Shown: positions 18,762 through 27,685 of the stretch, one piece after another
Numbering within the stretch: the first letter of the stretch is position 1
Layout: each line of letters begins with the position of its first letter
Made by a program: the position numbers and the translations under genes
Notes under the pieces: model-generated
Seen by the model: only the letters and a program-made list of their open reading frames with translations
The model's database searches: none
What the model was told of the DNA's origin: nothing
Assembly (NCBI RefSeq): GCF_000389635.1
Contig: NC_021182.1
Coordinates: forward strand, 2,418,001 to 2,482,000
Source: Clostridium pasteurianum BC1
GTDB lineage: Bacteria > Bacillota > Clostridia > Clostridiales > Clostridiaceae
Length of the DNA: 64,000 bases
Direction: 5' to 3'

Positions 18762-19202
18762 ATGAAGCTTTCAACAAAAGGAAGATATGGTGTAAAAGCC
18801 ATGGTTGACTTAGCCATAAACTATGGAAATACACCTGTGTCAATTAAAAGTATTTCTGAAAGACAAAGTATTTCTGAATACTATTTGGAACAATTATTTT
18901 CAGCTCTTAGAAAAGCAGATTTAATAAAAAGTATTAGAGGAGCTCAAGGTGGTTATGTTCTAAATAAAGATCCTAGGGAAATAAGTGTTGATCAGATTTT
19001 AGATATACTTGAAGGGCCCATAGAGATTTCAGAATGCATTGAAGAAGATGGAATTTGTAGTAATAGCAGCTGCTGTGCTACTAGACTTCTTTGGGCTAAG
19101 CTTAAAGAAAGCATAGACAATGTAACTAAATCTATAACATTACAGGATATGGTTGATGATTACAAAAGCATAAAACTTAAAGGAGTGAATGTACATGAGT
19201 AA
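18762..19202 (+). CDS. iscR: Rrf2-family Fe-S-sensing transcription regulator IscR
   Basis: This 146-residue winged-helix regulator starts MKLSTKGRYGVKAMVDLA, the standard Rrf2/IscR opening. Cysteines at about residues 92, 99, 104 and 105 (ECIEEDGICSNSSCC) are in the cluster-binding loop; the family uses three of them. It is the first gene of an operon with iscS and iscU, whose start lies within its last codons. It likely represses the operon when loaded with a cluster. The clostridial type differs from E. coli IscR in cysteine spacing, so the exact ligand set is not certain. Confidence 0.92.
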   Translation: MKLSTKGRYGVKAMVDLAINYGNTPVSIKSISERQSISEYYLEQLFSALRKADLIKSIRGAQGGYVLNKDPREISVDQILDILEGPIEISECIEEDGICSNSSCCATRLLWAKLKESIDNVTKSITLQDMVDDYKSIKLKGVNVHE

Positions 19203-20388
19203 AAAGAGAGTTTATATGGATTATGCAGCTACTACCTATACAAAGCCAGAAGTTTTAGAAGAAATGTTGCCATACTTTACAGAGGAATTTGGTAATCCAT
19301 CTTCATTATATTCTTTTTCAGACGATACAAAAAAAGCTATAAATATTTCTAGGGAAAGAGTTGCTAAAGCTATCAATGCTGAAAAAGATGAAATATATTT
19401 TACTGGCGGCGGTTCTGAAGCAGATAACTGGGCATTAAAGGGTATAGCTCTTGCACATAAAAATAAGGGAAATCACATAATTACTACTGCAATTGAACAC
19501 CATGCTATTATACATACAGGTAAATTTTTAGAAAAAAATGGATTTGAGGTTACTTACCTTCCTGTAGATGAAGAGGGATTTGTTAAAGTAGAGGATGTAA
19601 AAAATGCTATAACAGAAAAGACTATTTTAGTTTCTATTATGTTTGCAAACAATGAAATTGGAACTATTGAACCAATAAAGGAAATTGGCAAGGTCTGTAG
19701 AGAAAAGAAAGTATTGTTTCACACAGATGCAGTGCAAGCAATTGGTCATGTGAAAATTGATGTTAAGGACATGAATATTGATTTATTATCCCTGGCAGGT
19801 CACAAATTTTATGGGCCCAAAGGTATAGGCGCCTTGTATATAAGACGCGGTGTTAAAATAGAAAATTTAATACATGGCGGTGGTCAGGAAAGAGGAAAAA
19901 GAGCAAGTACAGAGAATATTGCCAGTATTGTAGGTATAGGGAAGGCTATAGAGCTTGCTACATCAGAACTTGAAGAAGAATCACAAAGACTTAATAATTT
20001 GAGAAATAAATTAGTTAAGGGAATAATGGAAAAAATACCTTATACAAAATTAAATGGTCCCAGTGATGATAGAAGACTACCGGGAAATTCAGATTTTAGT
20101 TTTATTGGCATAGAGGGAGAAACATTACTGTTAGATTTAGACTATGCAGGCATATATGCTTCCACAGGTAGTGCATGTGCATCTGCTTCACTGGATCCTT
20201 CGCATGTGCTTTTATCCATAGGATTACCTCATGAAACAGCTCATGGTTCCCTTAGATTGACTCTAGGAGCAAAGAGCACAGAAGAGGATGTAGATTATGT
20301 TTTAGAGACTTTACCAGAAATAGTTAGAAAAAGAAGAGAAATGTCACCACTTTGGGAAGATTTTTTAAAAGAGAAAGGGGAAAGATAA
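19195..20388 (+). CDS. iscS: Cysteine desulfurase (IscS/NifS)
   Basis: This PLP enzyme converts cysteine to alanine and a protein-bound persulfide for Fe-S assembly and tRNA thiolation. The 397-residue product has the PLP lysine at K204 in LAGHKFYGPKGIGALY and the active-site cysteine at C328 in STGSACASASLDPSHVL, whose long loop marks the group I (IscS/NifS) type. The ATG at 19195 is preferred to one six bases upstream because AGGAGTG is better spaced. The gene overlaps the iscR stop by eight bases, implying coupled translation. iscU follows at once. Confidence 0.95.
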   Translation: MSKKRVYMDYAATTYTKPEVLEEMLPYFTEEFGNPSSLYSFSDDTKKAINISRERVAKAINAEKDEIYFTGGGSEADNWALKGIALAHKNKGNHIITTAIEHHAIIHTGKFLEKNGFEVTYLPVDEEGFVKVEDVKNAITEKTILVSIMFANNEIGTIEPIKEIGKVCREKKVLFHTDAVQAIGHVKIDVKDMNIDLLSLAGHKFYGPKGIGALYIRRGVKIENLIHGGGQERGKRASTENIASIVGIGKAIELATSELEEESQRLNNLRNKLVKGIMEKIPYTKLNGPSDDRRLPGNSDFSFIGIEGETLLLDLDYAGIYASTGSACASASLDPSHVLLSIGLPHETAHGSLRLTLGAKSTEEDVDYVLETLPEIVRKRREMSPLWEDFLKEKGER

Positions 20389-20390
20389 TT

Positions 20391-20822
20391 ATGATGTATA
20401 GTGATAAAGTAATGGATCATTTCAGAAATCCAAGAAATGTTGGAGAAATAGAAAATGCCAATGGTGTTGGCGAAGTTGGAAATCCACAGTGTGGAGATAT
20501 AATGAAGATATATATAAAAGTAGAAGATAATAAAATAGAGGATGTAAAATTTAAGACCTTTGGTTGTGGATCTGCTATAGCTTCATCAAGCATGGCAACA
20601 GAGCTTATAAAAGGAAAGACTATTGAAGAAGCTTGGGATTTAACTAATAAAGCTGTGGCAGAAGCACTTGACGGTCTTCCACCAGTAAAGATGCACTGTT
20701 CAGTTTTAGCAGAAGAAGCTATTCATAAGGCAATAAACGCTTATAGAGAAAGTGTTGGACTTGAAGCATGGGAAATGAAGACTCATTCAGAAGCAATCCA
20801 TGAACATGTCCATGGAAATTAG
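20391..20822 (+). CDS. iscU: Fe-S cluster assembly scaffold protein (IscU/NifU N-terminal type)
   Basis: The scaffold receives sulfur from IscS and iron to build Fe-S clusters. The 143-residue product has the three ligand cysteines at C34 (NPQCGD), C59 (TFGCGSAIASSS) and C103 (KMHCSVLAEEA). The aspartate after the first cysteine is conserved. The start at 20391 (MMYSDKVMDHF) is the natural N-terminus, three bases after iscS; an alternative ATG is the next codon. The C-terminal tail is rich in histidine (residues 131-141). A hairpin terminator follows, closing the operon. Confidence 0.95.
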   Translation: MMYSDKVMDHFRNPRNVGEIENANGVGEVGNPQCGDIMKIYIKVEDNKIEDVKFKTFGCGSAIASSSMATELIKGKTIEEAWDLTNKAVAEALDGLPPVKMHCSVLAEEAIHKAINAYRESVGLEAWEMKTHSEAIHEHVHGN

Positions 20823-20846
20823 TGTAGTTCATATTTTTTATACTTT

Positions 20847-20894
20847 AAAACACTATGAAAATCATTGAATATTCATTGATTTTCATAGTGTTTT
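20847..20894. terminator. Intrinsic terminator of the isc operon
   Basis: An 18-bp perfect stem, AAAACACTATGAAAATCA with its complement, encloses a 12-base loop; T-rich DNA follows. Confidence 0.9.
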
Positions 20895-21045
20895 ACTATT
20901 TTATTAAATTAAATTCAACTTAGCAGACTATTAGTAAATCCTACCTTTAAAAGATTTTACAAATTCTTCGTGAACTTTAATCTTAAGGTAACAGTATTTT
21001 GCATTAAAAATATATTTGATGGTTACAATATATTTAGGTGGTAAT

Positions 21046-21552
21046 ATGTATAAGAGAAAAGATTTCATATGGATGGATGTCTATAATCTAAAGGGTAAGA
21101 AAATTGGAGTTATAACAGACTTACTTATAAATATGAGTGAAAATGCTGTGAAGGGATTTGTTATTTCAGGCACAAGTATTTTAAAAAGATCTTCAACTGT
21201 TTTAGCTGAAGATATAGTGTCTTTTAATAAGTATATGATTATAGAAAAATTAAATAAAAGCCATTCTTATCTTAGCTTTGATGATCTTCGTGGATTAGAG
21301 GTTGTGGATGATTTGGGGGATATAGATGGCATAGTAGAAGAGATAATATTTGACTCGTCAAATTTTAAAATCAAAGGATTAATCATATCTAGAGGAATTT
21401 TACAAAACTTTACGCAGGGAAAAAAGGTTATTTTACAACAGGATTATATAATTGGAGATAAAAATGTATTTCATGTGAATAAAAATAGAAAATTTAATTT
21501 TGTAACTATTTTTCACAAATTAAATTTAGAAGATGGTGAAAATGAAAAATAA
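21046..21552 (+). CDS. PRC-barrel domain protein
   Basis: The 168-residue protein contains two PRC-barrel-like repeats. Each has a D-x-x-G-x-x-I-G/D turn followed by a strand: VYNLKGKKIGVITDLLINM near the N-terminus and VVDDLGDIDGIVEEIIFD near residue 90. Such domains bind RNA or protein partners in ribosome maturation and spore-related proteins, but the role here is unknown. The start at ATG 21046 follows TTAGGTGGTAAT. The gene overlaps the start of the downstream permease gene, so the two are likely expressed together. Confidence 0.7.
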   Translation: MYKRKDFIWMDVYNLKGKKIGVITDLLINMSENAVKGFVISGTSILKRSSTVLAEDIVSFNKYMIIEKLNKSHSYLSFDDLRGLEVVDDLGDIDGIVEEIIFDSSNFKIKGLIISRGILQNFTQGKKVILQQDYIIGDKNVFHVNKNRKFNFVTIFHKLNLEDGENEK

Positions 21553-22555
21553 ACTTAAATACATAATAATTATTTTAATAATATTTATACTAGCTTATAT
21601 ATTCTATACTAGTGAAATCATAAGAAATATATCTTATATTCTGTTTATTAGTTTCATAGTAGCATATATGTTAAAGCCTTTTAATGATTATCTAGTTAGA
21701 AGAGGTATTAAAAAGGAAATTGCATCAATTATCTTATTGTTAGGTGTATGTACCTTAATAGTAGGCTCAATAGTATTTTTAATACCTGCTATGCTTAAGG
21801 AAAGTACTAGTATAAATAAAACCAGCAGAGAGATTTTAAAATATATTACTATCATTAACGAAAAGATAAAATTAATGAGAAATAATCATTCAGAAAATAG
21901 AGCCTTTTTTATTTTATATAATAAAATCAATTATATAGTAAAAGGATTTGTAAGTGGTTTAATTGAGATGAGTATGAAAATAGGACAGAATTTGCTAGCT
22001 ATTGCAGTTATACCTGTTATTTCTTATTATTTTTTATCAGATAGTAATAATATAAAGAATAAGTTTTTAATTTTATTTGGTGTAAAATGGAGAAATATAA
22101 TTAGAAAAACTATGGAAGATATAGATAAAAATCTAAGCAGATATATAGTTGGCCAATTAACACTATCTCTTATAATAAGCATACTTACCTTTACAATACT
22201 ATTCTCTTTAAAAGTTGACTATCCAATAATACTATCAGTACTAAATGGAGTCTTTAATATTATACCTTATTTTGGACCTATCTTTGGGGCTATTCCTGCA
22301 ATAGTTGTAGCATTTATGGAATCACCTAGAGAAGCATTGTGGACAGCTATTTGGCTTTATATACTTCAGCTAATAGAAGGTAATATAATATGTCCTAAAA
22401 TTACAGGTGATTCTATAAACATGCATCCTCTATTAGTTATTGTATTATTGCTAATTGGTGAAAAACTTGGAGGCTTTACAGGTATGATACTTATAATACC
22501 TATTTCAGTAGTCATAAAAGTTATATATGAAGATTTAAATTATTATTTATATTAA
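21542..22555 (+). CDS. AI-2E family (PF01594) membrane permease
   Basis: This ~337-residue protein has about eight membrane helices. It begins with a lysine-rich MKNKLKYIIIILIIF and ends with the family block GNIICPKITGDSINMHPLLVIVLLLIGEKLGGFTGMILIIPISVVIKV. Members export or exchange diverse small molecules; some are Na+/H+ antiporters, and the AI-2 export label should not be taken literally. The start could be 21533 or 21542; both overlap the PRC-barrel gene, which ends at 21552. Genes of this family often precede alaS in clostridia, as here. The substrate is unknown. Confidence 0.8.
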   Translation: MKNKLKYIIIILIIFILAYIFYTSEIIRNISYILFISFIVAYMLKPFNDYLVRRGIKKEIASIILLLGVCTLIVGSIVFLIPAMLKESTSINKTSREILKYITIINEKIKLMRNNHSENRAFFILYNKINYIVKGFVSGLIEMSMKIGQNLLAIAVIPVISYYFLSDSNNIKNKFLILFGVKWRNIIRKTMEDIDKNLSRYIVGQLTLSLIISILTFTILFSLKVDYPIILSVLNGVFNIIPYFGPIFGAIPAIVVAFMESPREALWTAIWLYILQLIEGNIICPKITGDSINMHPLLVIVLLLIGEKLGGFTGMILIIPISVVIKVIYEDLNYYLY

Positions 22556-22682
22556 ATTAAGGTATAGTAAAAGATGGCCAGTGAGTATGTCAGTTGTTAT
22601 TTATTTTTCAGTAACCCTATTTGATTAATATTGACATAATGGATAATTTTAAATATAATCGTATGTAGCTAATATTTTAAAG

Positions 22683-22876
22683 TGATGACGAGAAGTAGTA
22701 GATATTTATTGATATATATAGAGAGGAAGTGGCTGGTGAAAACTTCTTAATCAATTTATCGAAGCAGTCTCTGAACTATATTATTTAAGTGACACAATTA
22801 TGTGTAATTAGGGTGGTACCGCGGAATTATAGCTTTCGTCCCTTGGATTTTCAGGGATTGAAGGCTTTTTATTATA
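22683..22876 (+). promoter_or_regulatory. T-box riboswitch leader of alaS (Ala specifier GCA)
   Basis: The leader contains the T-box signature AGGGTGGTACCGCG at 22810-22823, which pairs with the acceptor end of uncharged tRNA. It is followed by a hairpin with a T-rich tail (22831-22874; CTTTCGTCCCT against AGGGATTGAAGG). Upstream, Stem I runs from about 22685 and a GCA triplet at 22764-22766, in GAAGCAGTCTCTGAAC, is placed as the specifier, matching alanine. Uncharged tRNA-Ala should favour the antiterminator and switch on alaS. The specifier assignment was made by eye. Confidence 0.9.
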
Positions 22877-22923
22877 TATGAACTAACTAATGTAATAAAC
22901 TGCTAAATACAGTATAACAAAAG

Positions 22924-22952
22924 CATGTACCCAGATAATTCATCTAAACTTT
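22924..22952 (-). repeat. Fragment of repeat family A
   Basis: CAGATAATTCATCTAAACTT matches the middle of the family A repeats in reverse orientation. Only ~29 bp remain, between the T-box terminator and the alaS ribosome site. Confidence 0.6.
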
Positions 22953-23003
22953 CAATATATTTAGAGGGATTAATAGTTTGCCTTATAACAGGAGGAGATA
23001 ACC

Positions 23004-25643
23004 ATGGATAAAATAGGATTGAATGAAATAAGAGAGGCATATTTAAGCTTTTTTGAAAGTAAAGGTCATTTAAGATTACCTAGTTTTTCATTAGTACCTA
23101 AAAATGATAAAGGATTACTTATTATAAATGCAGGTATGGCGCCTTTGAAACCTTATTTTACAGGTCTTCAAGTGCCACCAAATACAAGAATTACTACCTG
23201 CCAAAAATGTGTCAGAACTGGAGATATAGAAAATGTTGGTAAAACTTCCAGACATGGTACTTTTTTTGAGATGCTGGGAAATTTTTCTTTTGGAGACTAT
23301 TTTAAAGAAGAAGTAATTCCCTGGGCATGGGAATTTATAACTGAAATATTAAAACTTCCAAAAGATAAATTATATGTTACAATATATCTAGATGATGATG
23401 AAGCTTTTAAAATTTGGACTGAAAAAGCTGGAGTAGATCCAAAACGTATATTTAGATTAGGTAAAGAGGATAATTTTTGGGAAATAGGTAAAGGACCTTG
23501 TGGCCCTTGTTCAGAGATTCACTTTGATAGAGGACAGGGGGTTATTACCACCGTAGATGAATTTGTAAAGGCTGCGGATGAAGATAGAGTTGTGGAGTTT
23601 TGGAATCTTGTGTTTACTCAGTTTGATAAAGATGAGGATGGAAACTATAATAGATTGCCAAAGCCTAATATAGATACAGGTATGGGACTTGAGAGAATAG
23701 CAGGTATAATGCAGGACAAATACAGTATATTCGAAGTAGATACTATAAAAAAGATATTGGATGAAGTATGTAAAATATCCAAGAAAGTATATGGAGAAAG
23801 TAAAAGTGATGACATTTCCATTAGAATTATAACTGATCATATTAGAAGTACAACTTTCATGATTAGTGATGACATACTCCCTTCAAATGAAGGAAGAGGT
23901 TATGTACTTAGAAGGCTTTTAAGAAGGGCTTCAAGGCATGGGAAGCTTTTGGGAATAGAAGGGAATTTCTTAGGCAGGTTATGCGATGTAGTAATTGAAA
24001 ATTCATTTAAAGCTTACCCTGAATTGAAAGACAAAGGCAATTACATAAAAAAAGTCATAAGACTTGAAGAAGAGAGGTTTGCCGAAACTATAGATAGTGG
24101 TATGGCTATTTTAAATGAATACATATTAGATATTAAAAATACAAAGTCTAATATTTTATCAGGTGAAAAGGCATTTAGATTATATGATACTTATGGTTTC
24201 CCATTAGAACTTACGGAAGAAATTCTTGAGGATAAGGGCATAAGCATCGATATAGATGAATTTAACAAAGAAATGCAGCAGCAGAGGGAACGAGCTAGAG
24301 CAGCAAGAGAAGAATTAAGTTACATGGGAGTGAATAATGGTATTTTAGATAAAATTCCATCTAAGATAAAGACTGAATTTGATGGATACAATAATTTAGA
24401 ATTAGTATCTAAAGTCGAACTGTTGATCTCAAAAGAGCAATTTGTTAAAGAGTTATCTGAAGGGGATAGTGGAATTTTAATTACTGAAAAAACTCCATTT
24501 TATAGCGAAATGGGTGGTCAGATTGGTGATAGGGGAATAATTTCTGGAGATGATTTTGAAGGTATAGTAACTGATTGTAAAAAAAATATCTCCAATAAAA
24601 TTATTCATATTGTAGAAATAAAAAATGGTACAGTTAAATTAAATGAAAAAATAACTCTAAAAGTAGATAAAGATATAAGAAATAGAGTGTCAAAAAATCA
24701 TACAGCAACCCATATGCTTCAGAAGGCGCTTAGGATAGTGCTTGGAGAGCATGTCCATCAATCAGGATCATTTGTGGATGACGAGAGATTGAGATTTGAT
24801 TTTACACATTTTGCTCCCGTAAGTGAAGATGAGTTAAAAAAAGTTGAGTTTTTGGTAAATGAAAATGTAATGGAGACATTTAATGTGGAAACTAAAGTCA
24901 TGACTTTAGAGGAAGCTAGAGAATCCGGAGCTACGGCATTATTTGACGATAAATATGGTGAGGCTGTAAGAGTGGTATCTGTAGGTGACTTTAGTAAAGA
25001 ACTCTGTGGAGGAACTCATGTAAATAATAGTGGTGAAATAGGGTTGTTTAAGATTGTCTCCGAATCTGGCGTAGCAGCCGGTATAAGAAGAATTGAAGCT
25101 GTTACAGCTTTAAAAGCACTAAAAAATATTGATGAGAAAATTGAATTGATAAAAACTATTGAAAAAGATTTAAAGTGTTCAGAAAAGGATATTCTAAATA
25201 AAATTAGTATAATTACTAATGAAGTTAGAGAAAAAGAAAAAGAAATAAATAAATTAAAGTCAAAATTGGCTTCAGGTTCTGAAGATGATATAATAAAGTC
25301 TATTAAGAATGTTAAGGGAATAAAGTTCGCAGCAATGGAATTAAAAGATGTTGATAGTAATTCTCTTAGAGATCTAGCTGATAAAACAAGAGGCAAAATA
25401 GGTGAAGGAGTAGTTGTTTTAGGCAGCAGCATTGATGGTAAAGTACAGTTAATAGCAATGGCAACAAAGGGTGCTGTATCAAGAGGCGTTAACTGTGGTA
25501 AGATAATAAAAGAAATAGCTGCCATTTGCGGAGGCGGAGGCGGTGGAAGGCCAGATATGGCTCAAGCTGGTGGTAAGAATCCGGAAAAGCTTGGGGAAGC
25601 TATAACAAAAGTTGAAAGTATAATGGAAAAATTAGTTAAATAG
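23004..25643 (+). CDS. alaS: Alanyl-tRNA synthetase
   Basis: It charges tRNA-Ala and edits mischarged Ser/Gly. The 879-residue protein shows the class II catalytic domain ([34 protein letters not shown]), the tRNA-recognition region, the editing domain with zinc-type motifs NHTATHMLQ and [13 protein letters not shown], and the C-terminal C-Ala domain ending in the glycine-rich [15 protein letters not shown]. Length and domain order are normal. Expression is controlled by the T-box leader at 22683-22876. ireB, ruvX, a DUF1292 gene and fur follow in the order usual for clostridia. Confidence 0.98.
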   Translation: MDKIGLNEIREAYLSFFESKGHLRLPSFSLVPKNDKGLLIINAGMAPLKPYFTGLQVPPNTRITTCQKCVRTGDIENVGKTSRHGTFFEMLGNFSFGDYFKEEVIPWAWEFITEILKLPKDKLYVTIYLDDDEAFKIWTEKAGVDPKRIFRLGKEDNFWEIGKGPCGPCSEIHFDRGQGVITTVDEFVKAADEDRVVEFWNLVFTQFDKDEDGNYNRLPKPNIDTGMGLERIAGIMQDKYSIFEVDTIKKILDEVCKISKKVYGESKSDDISIRIITDHIRSTTFMISDDILPSNEGRGYVLRRLLRRASRHGKLLGIEGNFLGRLCDVVIENSFKAYPELKDKGNYIKKVIRLEEERFAETIDSGMAILNEYILDIKNTKSNILSGEKAFRLYDTYGFPLELTEEILEDKGISIDIDEFNKEMQQQRERARAAREELSYMGVNNGILDKIPSKIKTEFDGYNNLELVSKVELLISKEQFVKELSEGDSGILITEKTPFYSEMGGQIGDRGIISGDDFEGIVTDCKKNISNKIIHIVEIKNGTVKLNEKITLKVDKDIRNRVSKNHTATHMLQKALRIVLGEHVHQSGSFVDDERLRFDFTHFAPVSEDELKKVEFLVNENVMETFNVETKVMTLEEARESGATALFDDKYGEAVRVVSVGDFSKELCGGTHVNNSGEIGLFKIVSESGVAAGIRRIEAVTALKALKNIDEKIELIKTIEKDLKCSEKDILNKISIITNEVREKEKEINKLKSKLASGSEDDIIKSIKNVKGIKFAAMELKDVDSNSLRDLADKTRGKIGEGVVVLGSSIDGKVQLIAMATKGAVSRGVNCGKIIKEIAAICGGGGGGRPDMAQAGGKNPEKLGEAITKVESIMEKLVK

Positions 25644-25718
25644 TATACTTTTGATGAAATATGATTTATAATATAAATATCTAGTTTGATACCATTTCAC
25701 AAAGGGGTGAAAGTTTAA

Positions 25719-25976
25719 ATGGCAAATAACAATGATAATACTATCCAATTTGATGTATTAAAGAATAAAAAAGATTTGACAAAGGCTATATTAAGTGAAG
25801 TATATGACTCTTTGAAAGAAAAAGGATATAATCCTATAAATCAGCTAGTAGGGTACATAATATCAGGTGATCCTACATATATAACTAATTATAATGGTGC
25901 ACGTGCTCTAGTGAGAAAACTGGAGAGAGATGAGATACTGGAGGAAGTATTAAAATCTTATTTAAATGTAAAATAA
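25719..25976 (+). CDS. ireB: IreB family regulatory phosphoprotein (DUF965)
   Basis: This 85-residue cytosolic protein matches the IreB family, first described as a target of the Ser/Thr kinase IreK in enterococci and linked to cephalosporin tolerance. Family landmarks are [10 protein letters not shown] near the start, [29 protein letters not shown] in the middle and [13 protein letters not shown] at the end. The two threonines phosphorylated in the enterococcal protein lie near the N-terminus; whether T8 serves here is an inference. It lies between alaS and ruvX, as in most Firmicutes, and ends at a small hairpin. Confidence 0.9.
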   Translation: MANNNDNTIQFDVLKNKKDLTKAILSEVYDSLKEKGYNPINQLVGYIISGDPTYITNYNGARALVRKLERDEILEEVLKSYLNVK

Positions 25977-25977
25977 A

Positions 25978-26010
25978 AGTGCCTATTATAGGCATTTTTA
26001 TTTTTATTTT
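25978..26010 (+). terminator. Small hairpin with T-tract between ireB and ruvX
   Basis: TGCCTATTATAGGCA forms a 6-bp stem followed by TTTTTATTTTTATTTTA. It probably acts as a partial terminator, since ruvX has no obvious promoter of its own in the 23 bases after it. Confidence 0.65.
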
Positions 26011-26033
26011 ACGCATAATAAAAGGAGTCAATT

Positions 26034-26456
26034 ATGAGAATTTTAGGATTAGATATAGGAGATAGAACTATAGGTGTAGCTATAAGTGATCCACTGGGCT
26101 ATACAGCTCAAGGAGTTACTACCATAAGAAGAAAAAACGAGGATAAGGATATAGAAGAATTGGCAAAGTTATGCAAAGAATATAATGTGGAAACTATTGT
26201 TTCAGGTTTACCTAAAAATATGAATGGTACAGTGGGTCCACAAAGTGAAAAGGTTTTAGCCTTTTGCGAAATTATCAAGGTAAAAATAGATATACCTGTG
26301 AAAATGTGGGATGAGAGACTTACAACAGTTGCTGCTGAAAAAGCCATGCTGGAAGCTGATCTCTCAAGGGCAAAACGTAAAAAGATAATAGATAAAATGG
26401 CTGCTACCTATATTTTACAGGGATATTTAGATAGTTTATCAATGAATCTTACTTAG
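26034..26456 (+). CDS. ruvX: Holliday junction resolvase-like / pre-16S rRNA nuclease (YqgF/RuvX)
   Basis: This 140-residue RNase H-fold nuclease is needed for 16S rRNA 5' end maturation and perhaps junction resolution. [20 protein letters not shown] carries the first acidic residue (D7), [11 protein letters not shown] follows, and [14 protein letters not shown] plus the late acidic [17 protein letters not shown] complete the site. AAAGGAG precedes the ATG. The last six residues (LSMNLT) and stop are encoded by a dispersed family A repeat beginning at 26436. The sensor kinase ending at 49559 has the identical tail, so the natural RuvX end has been replaced or extended by the repeat. Confidence 0.93.
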   Translation: MRILGLDIGDRTIGVAISDPLGYTAQGVTTIRRKNEDKDIEELAKLCKEYNVETIVSGLPKNMNGTVGPQSEKVLAFCEIIKVKIDIPVKMWDERLTTVAAEKAMLEADLSRAKRKKIIDKMAATYILQGYLDSLSMNLT

Positions 26457-26616
26457 TGGGAGTTTGTATTCCCACTAAGTTTAGATGAATTATCCAGGGA
26501 CGTAGCCACTCTTTACTCCCATTTGAAGAAAAGTAGAGAACCAAAATCTTTGATTTTGTGTGAATCACTTTCACAGAGTGCAGTGAGAGTATTAGAGTGG
26601 TTAGGCATCGGATAAA
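26436..26616 (+). repeat. Family A palindromic repeat (A3), overlapping the ruvX 3' end
   Basis: The element opens TTATCAATGAATCTTACTTA inside ruvX and forms the perfect hairpin CTTAGTGGGA/TCCCACTAAG. It continues TTTAGATGAATTATCCAGGG, then CCACTCTTTACTCCCA, an internal AT-rich segment, and the facing arm GTGAGAGTATTAGAGTGG, ending CATCGGATAA. Over its first 68 bases it differs from the copy at 49539 at only about three positions. It separates ruvX from the DUF1292 gene and may end or stabilise the ruvX transcript. Confidence 0.9.
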
Positions 26617-26680
26617 AGTAAAATTTGACAAAGTTCATTGTAGTATTTAAAATAGTAATAAAATGGAGGTACAGTTTATT

Positions 26681-26947
26681 ATGGAAAATGATGTGACTAA
26701 TATTACTCTCTTAGATGAAGATGGTAATGAAGTAGATTTTGAAGTGATAACTAAATTAGATATTGAGGAAAATGAATACGTGATAGTTGCACCTAAGGAT
26801 GATAGCGATAATTCAGAAGCTGTAGTACTTAGAATTGATATAGATGAAGACGGTAATGATATTCTCTATACAGTAGAAGATGAGGATGAATTTAATATGG
26901 TAAGTGAAGCTTATGAAGCGCTATTTCCGGATGGAGAACTAAATTAG
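26681..26947 (+). CDS. DUF1292 domain protein
   Basis: This small acidic protein of 88 residues has the DUF1292 pattern (TLLDEDGNEVDFEVI, then YVIVAPKDD, then LRIDIDEDGNDILYTVEDEDEFNMVSEAYEALF). Its biochemical role is unknown. The ATG at 26681 is chosen because GGAGGT lies ten bases upstream; an in-frame ATG at 26663 overlaps that site. Together with ruvX and fur it forms a gene order common in Firmicutes. Confidence 0.85.
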   Translation: MENDVTNITLLDEDGNEVDFEVITKLDIEENEYVIVAPKDDSDNSEAVVLRIDIDEDGNDILYTVEDEDEFNMVSEAYEALFPDGELN

Positions 26948-27007
26948 GAGAACTTTATTTAAGGTCTGTAATTTAGGCTTTATTTACTTACGAAATGGGG
27001 GATTTAT

Positions 27008-27472
27008 GTGCCTAAGTTATCAATAGATGAAATAGAAAAATTAAAAAATAATTTAAAACAAAAGGGCTATAAGCTGACACCTCAGAGAAGAGCTGTTTTA
27101 GATATAATAATACAAAGTGAAGGGCAGCACCTTACTGCGGAAGAAATTTATGAACTAGTAAAAGTAGATTGTCCTGAAATTGGATTAGCTACAGTGTATA
27201 GAACTGTACTTCTACTTGAGGAATTAGGCGTTATATCCAAGCTTGATTTAAACGACGGCTGCAGTAGATATGAACTTGTTCACGAAAATGAAAATCATCA
27301 GCATCACCACCTTATTTGCACAAATTGTGGTAAGGTTATAGAGGTAGAAGGGGATTTATTAGATTCTTTAGAGCATACTATTGAAGAAAAGTATGTGTTT
27401 AAAATAAAAAATCATAGTGTTAAATTTTACGGATTATGCAGTGATTGCAATAAATCCAGTAAATTAAAATAA
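27008..27472 (+). CDS. fur: Fur-family metal-responsive repressor
   Basis: This 154-residue repressor has an N-terminal winged helix (LTPQRRAVLDIIIQSEGQHLTAEEIY, then GLATVYRTVLLLEELGVI) and a C-terminal metal and dimer domain with HQHHHLICTNCGKVIEV and a final CSDC pair that should form the structural zinc site. Fur, Zur and PerR share this fold; position next to ruvX and DUF1292 favours the clostridial Fur, but PerR cannot be excluded. The start is a GTG at 27008, eight bases after TGGGGG; an ATG two bases earlier is out of frame. The 213-bp gap after it holds only AT-rich DNA and a 19-codon frame with a poor ribosome site. Confidence 0.88.
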   Translation: MPKLSIDEIEKLKNNLKQKGYKLTPQRRAVLDIIIQSEGQHLTAEEIYELVKVDCPEIGLATVYRTVLLLEELGVISKLDLNDGCSRYELVHENENHQHHHLICTNCGKVIEVEGDLLDSLEHTIEEKYVFKIKNHSVKFYGLCSDCNKSSKLK

Positions 27473-27685
27473 ATTTGAAAATATTTATAATTAATATATA
27501 AATATTGGCATGTGAAAGGAGATAGTAAGGTAAATGTACAAGATGAATTTTGTATTAGATAAGGGTGCGGTTTTACTTATGATTATACTGTGAATTTTTA
27601 TCAATTAAATAGGATGCAAAATATATCTGTATACTAACCTTCTAATTCTTTGAATATGACTTAAGTAAAAAAGGAGGGTAGAGTT

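Noticed and set aside
20823-21045. mnmA (tRNA thiouridylase) expected after iscU in many clostridia
   Set aside because: Only a terminator and AT-rich spacer are present here; the gene must lie elsewhere if it exists.
25016-25525. 169-codon open frame on the minus strand inside alaS
   Set aside because: Shadow of alaS; hydrophobic low-complexity translation with no motif.
27535-27594. 19-codon frame (MYKMNFVLDKGAVLLMIIL) between fur and rnjA
   Set aside because: The nearest Shine-Dalgarno-like AAAGGAG is too far from the ATG and no family is recognised; too short to support without ribosome profiling or conservation.
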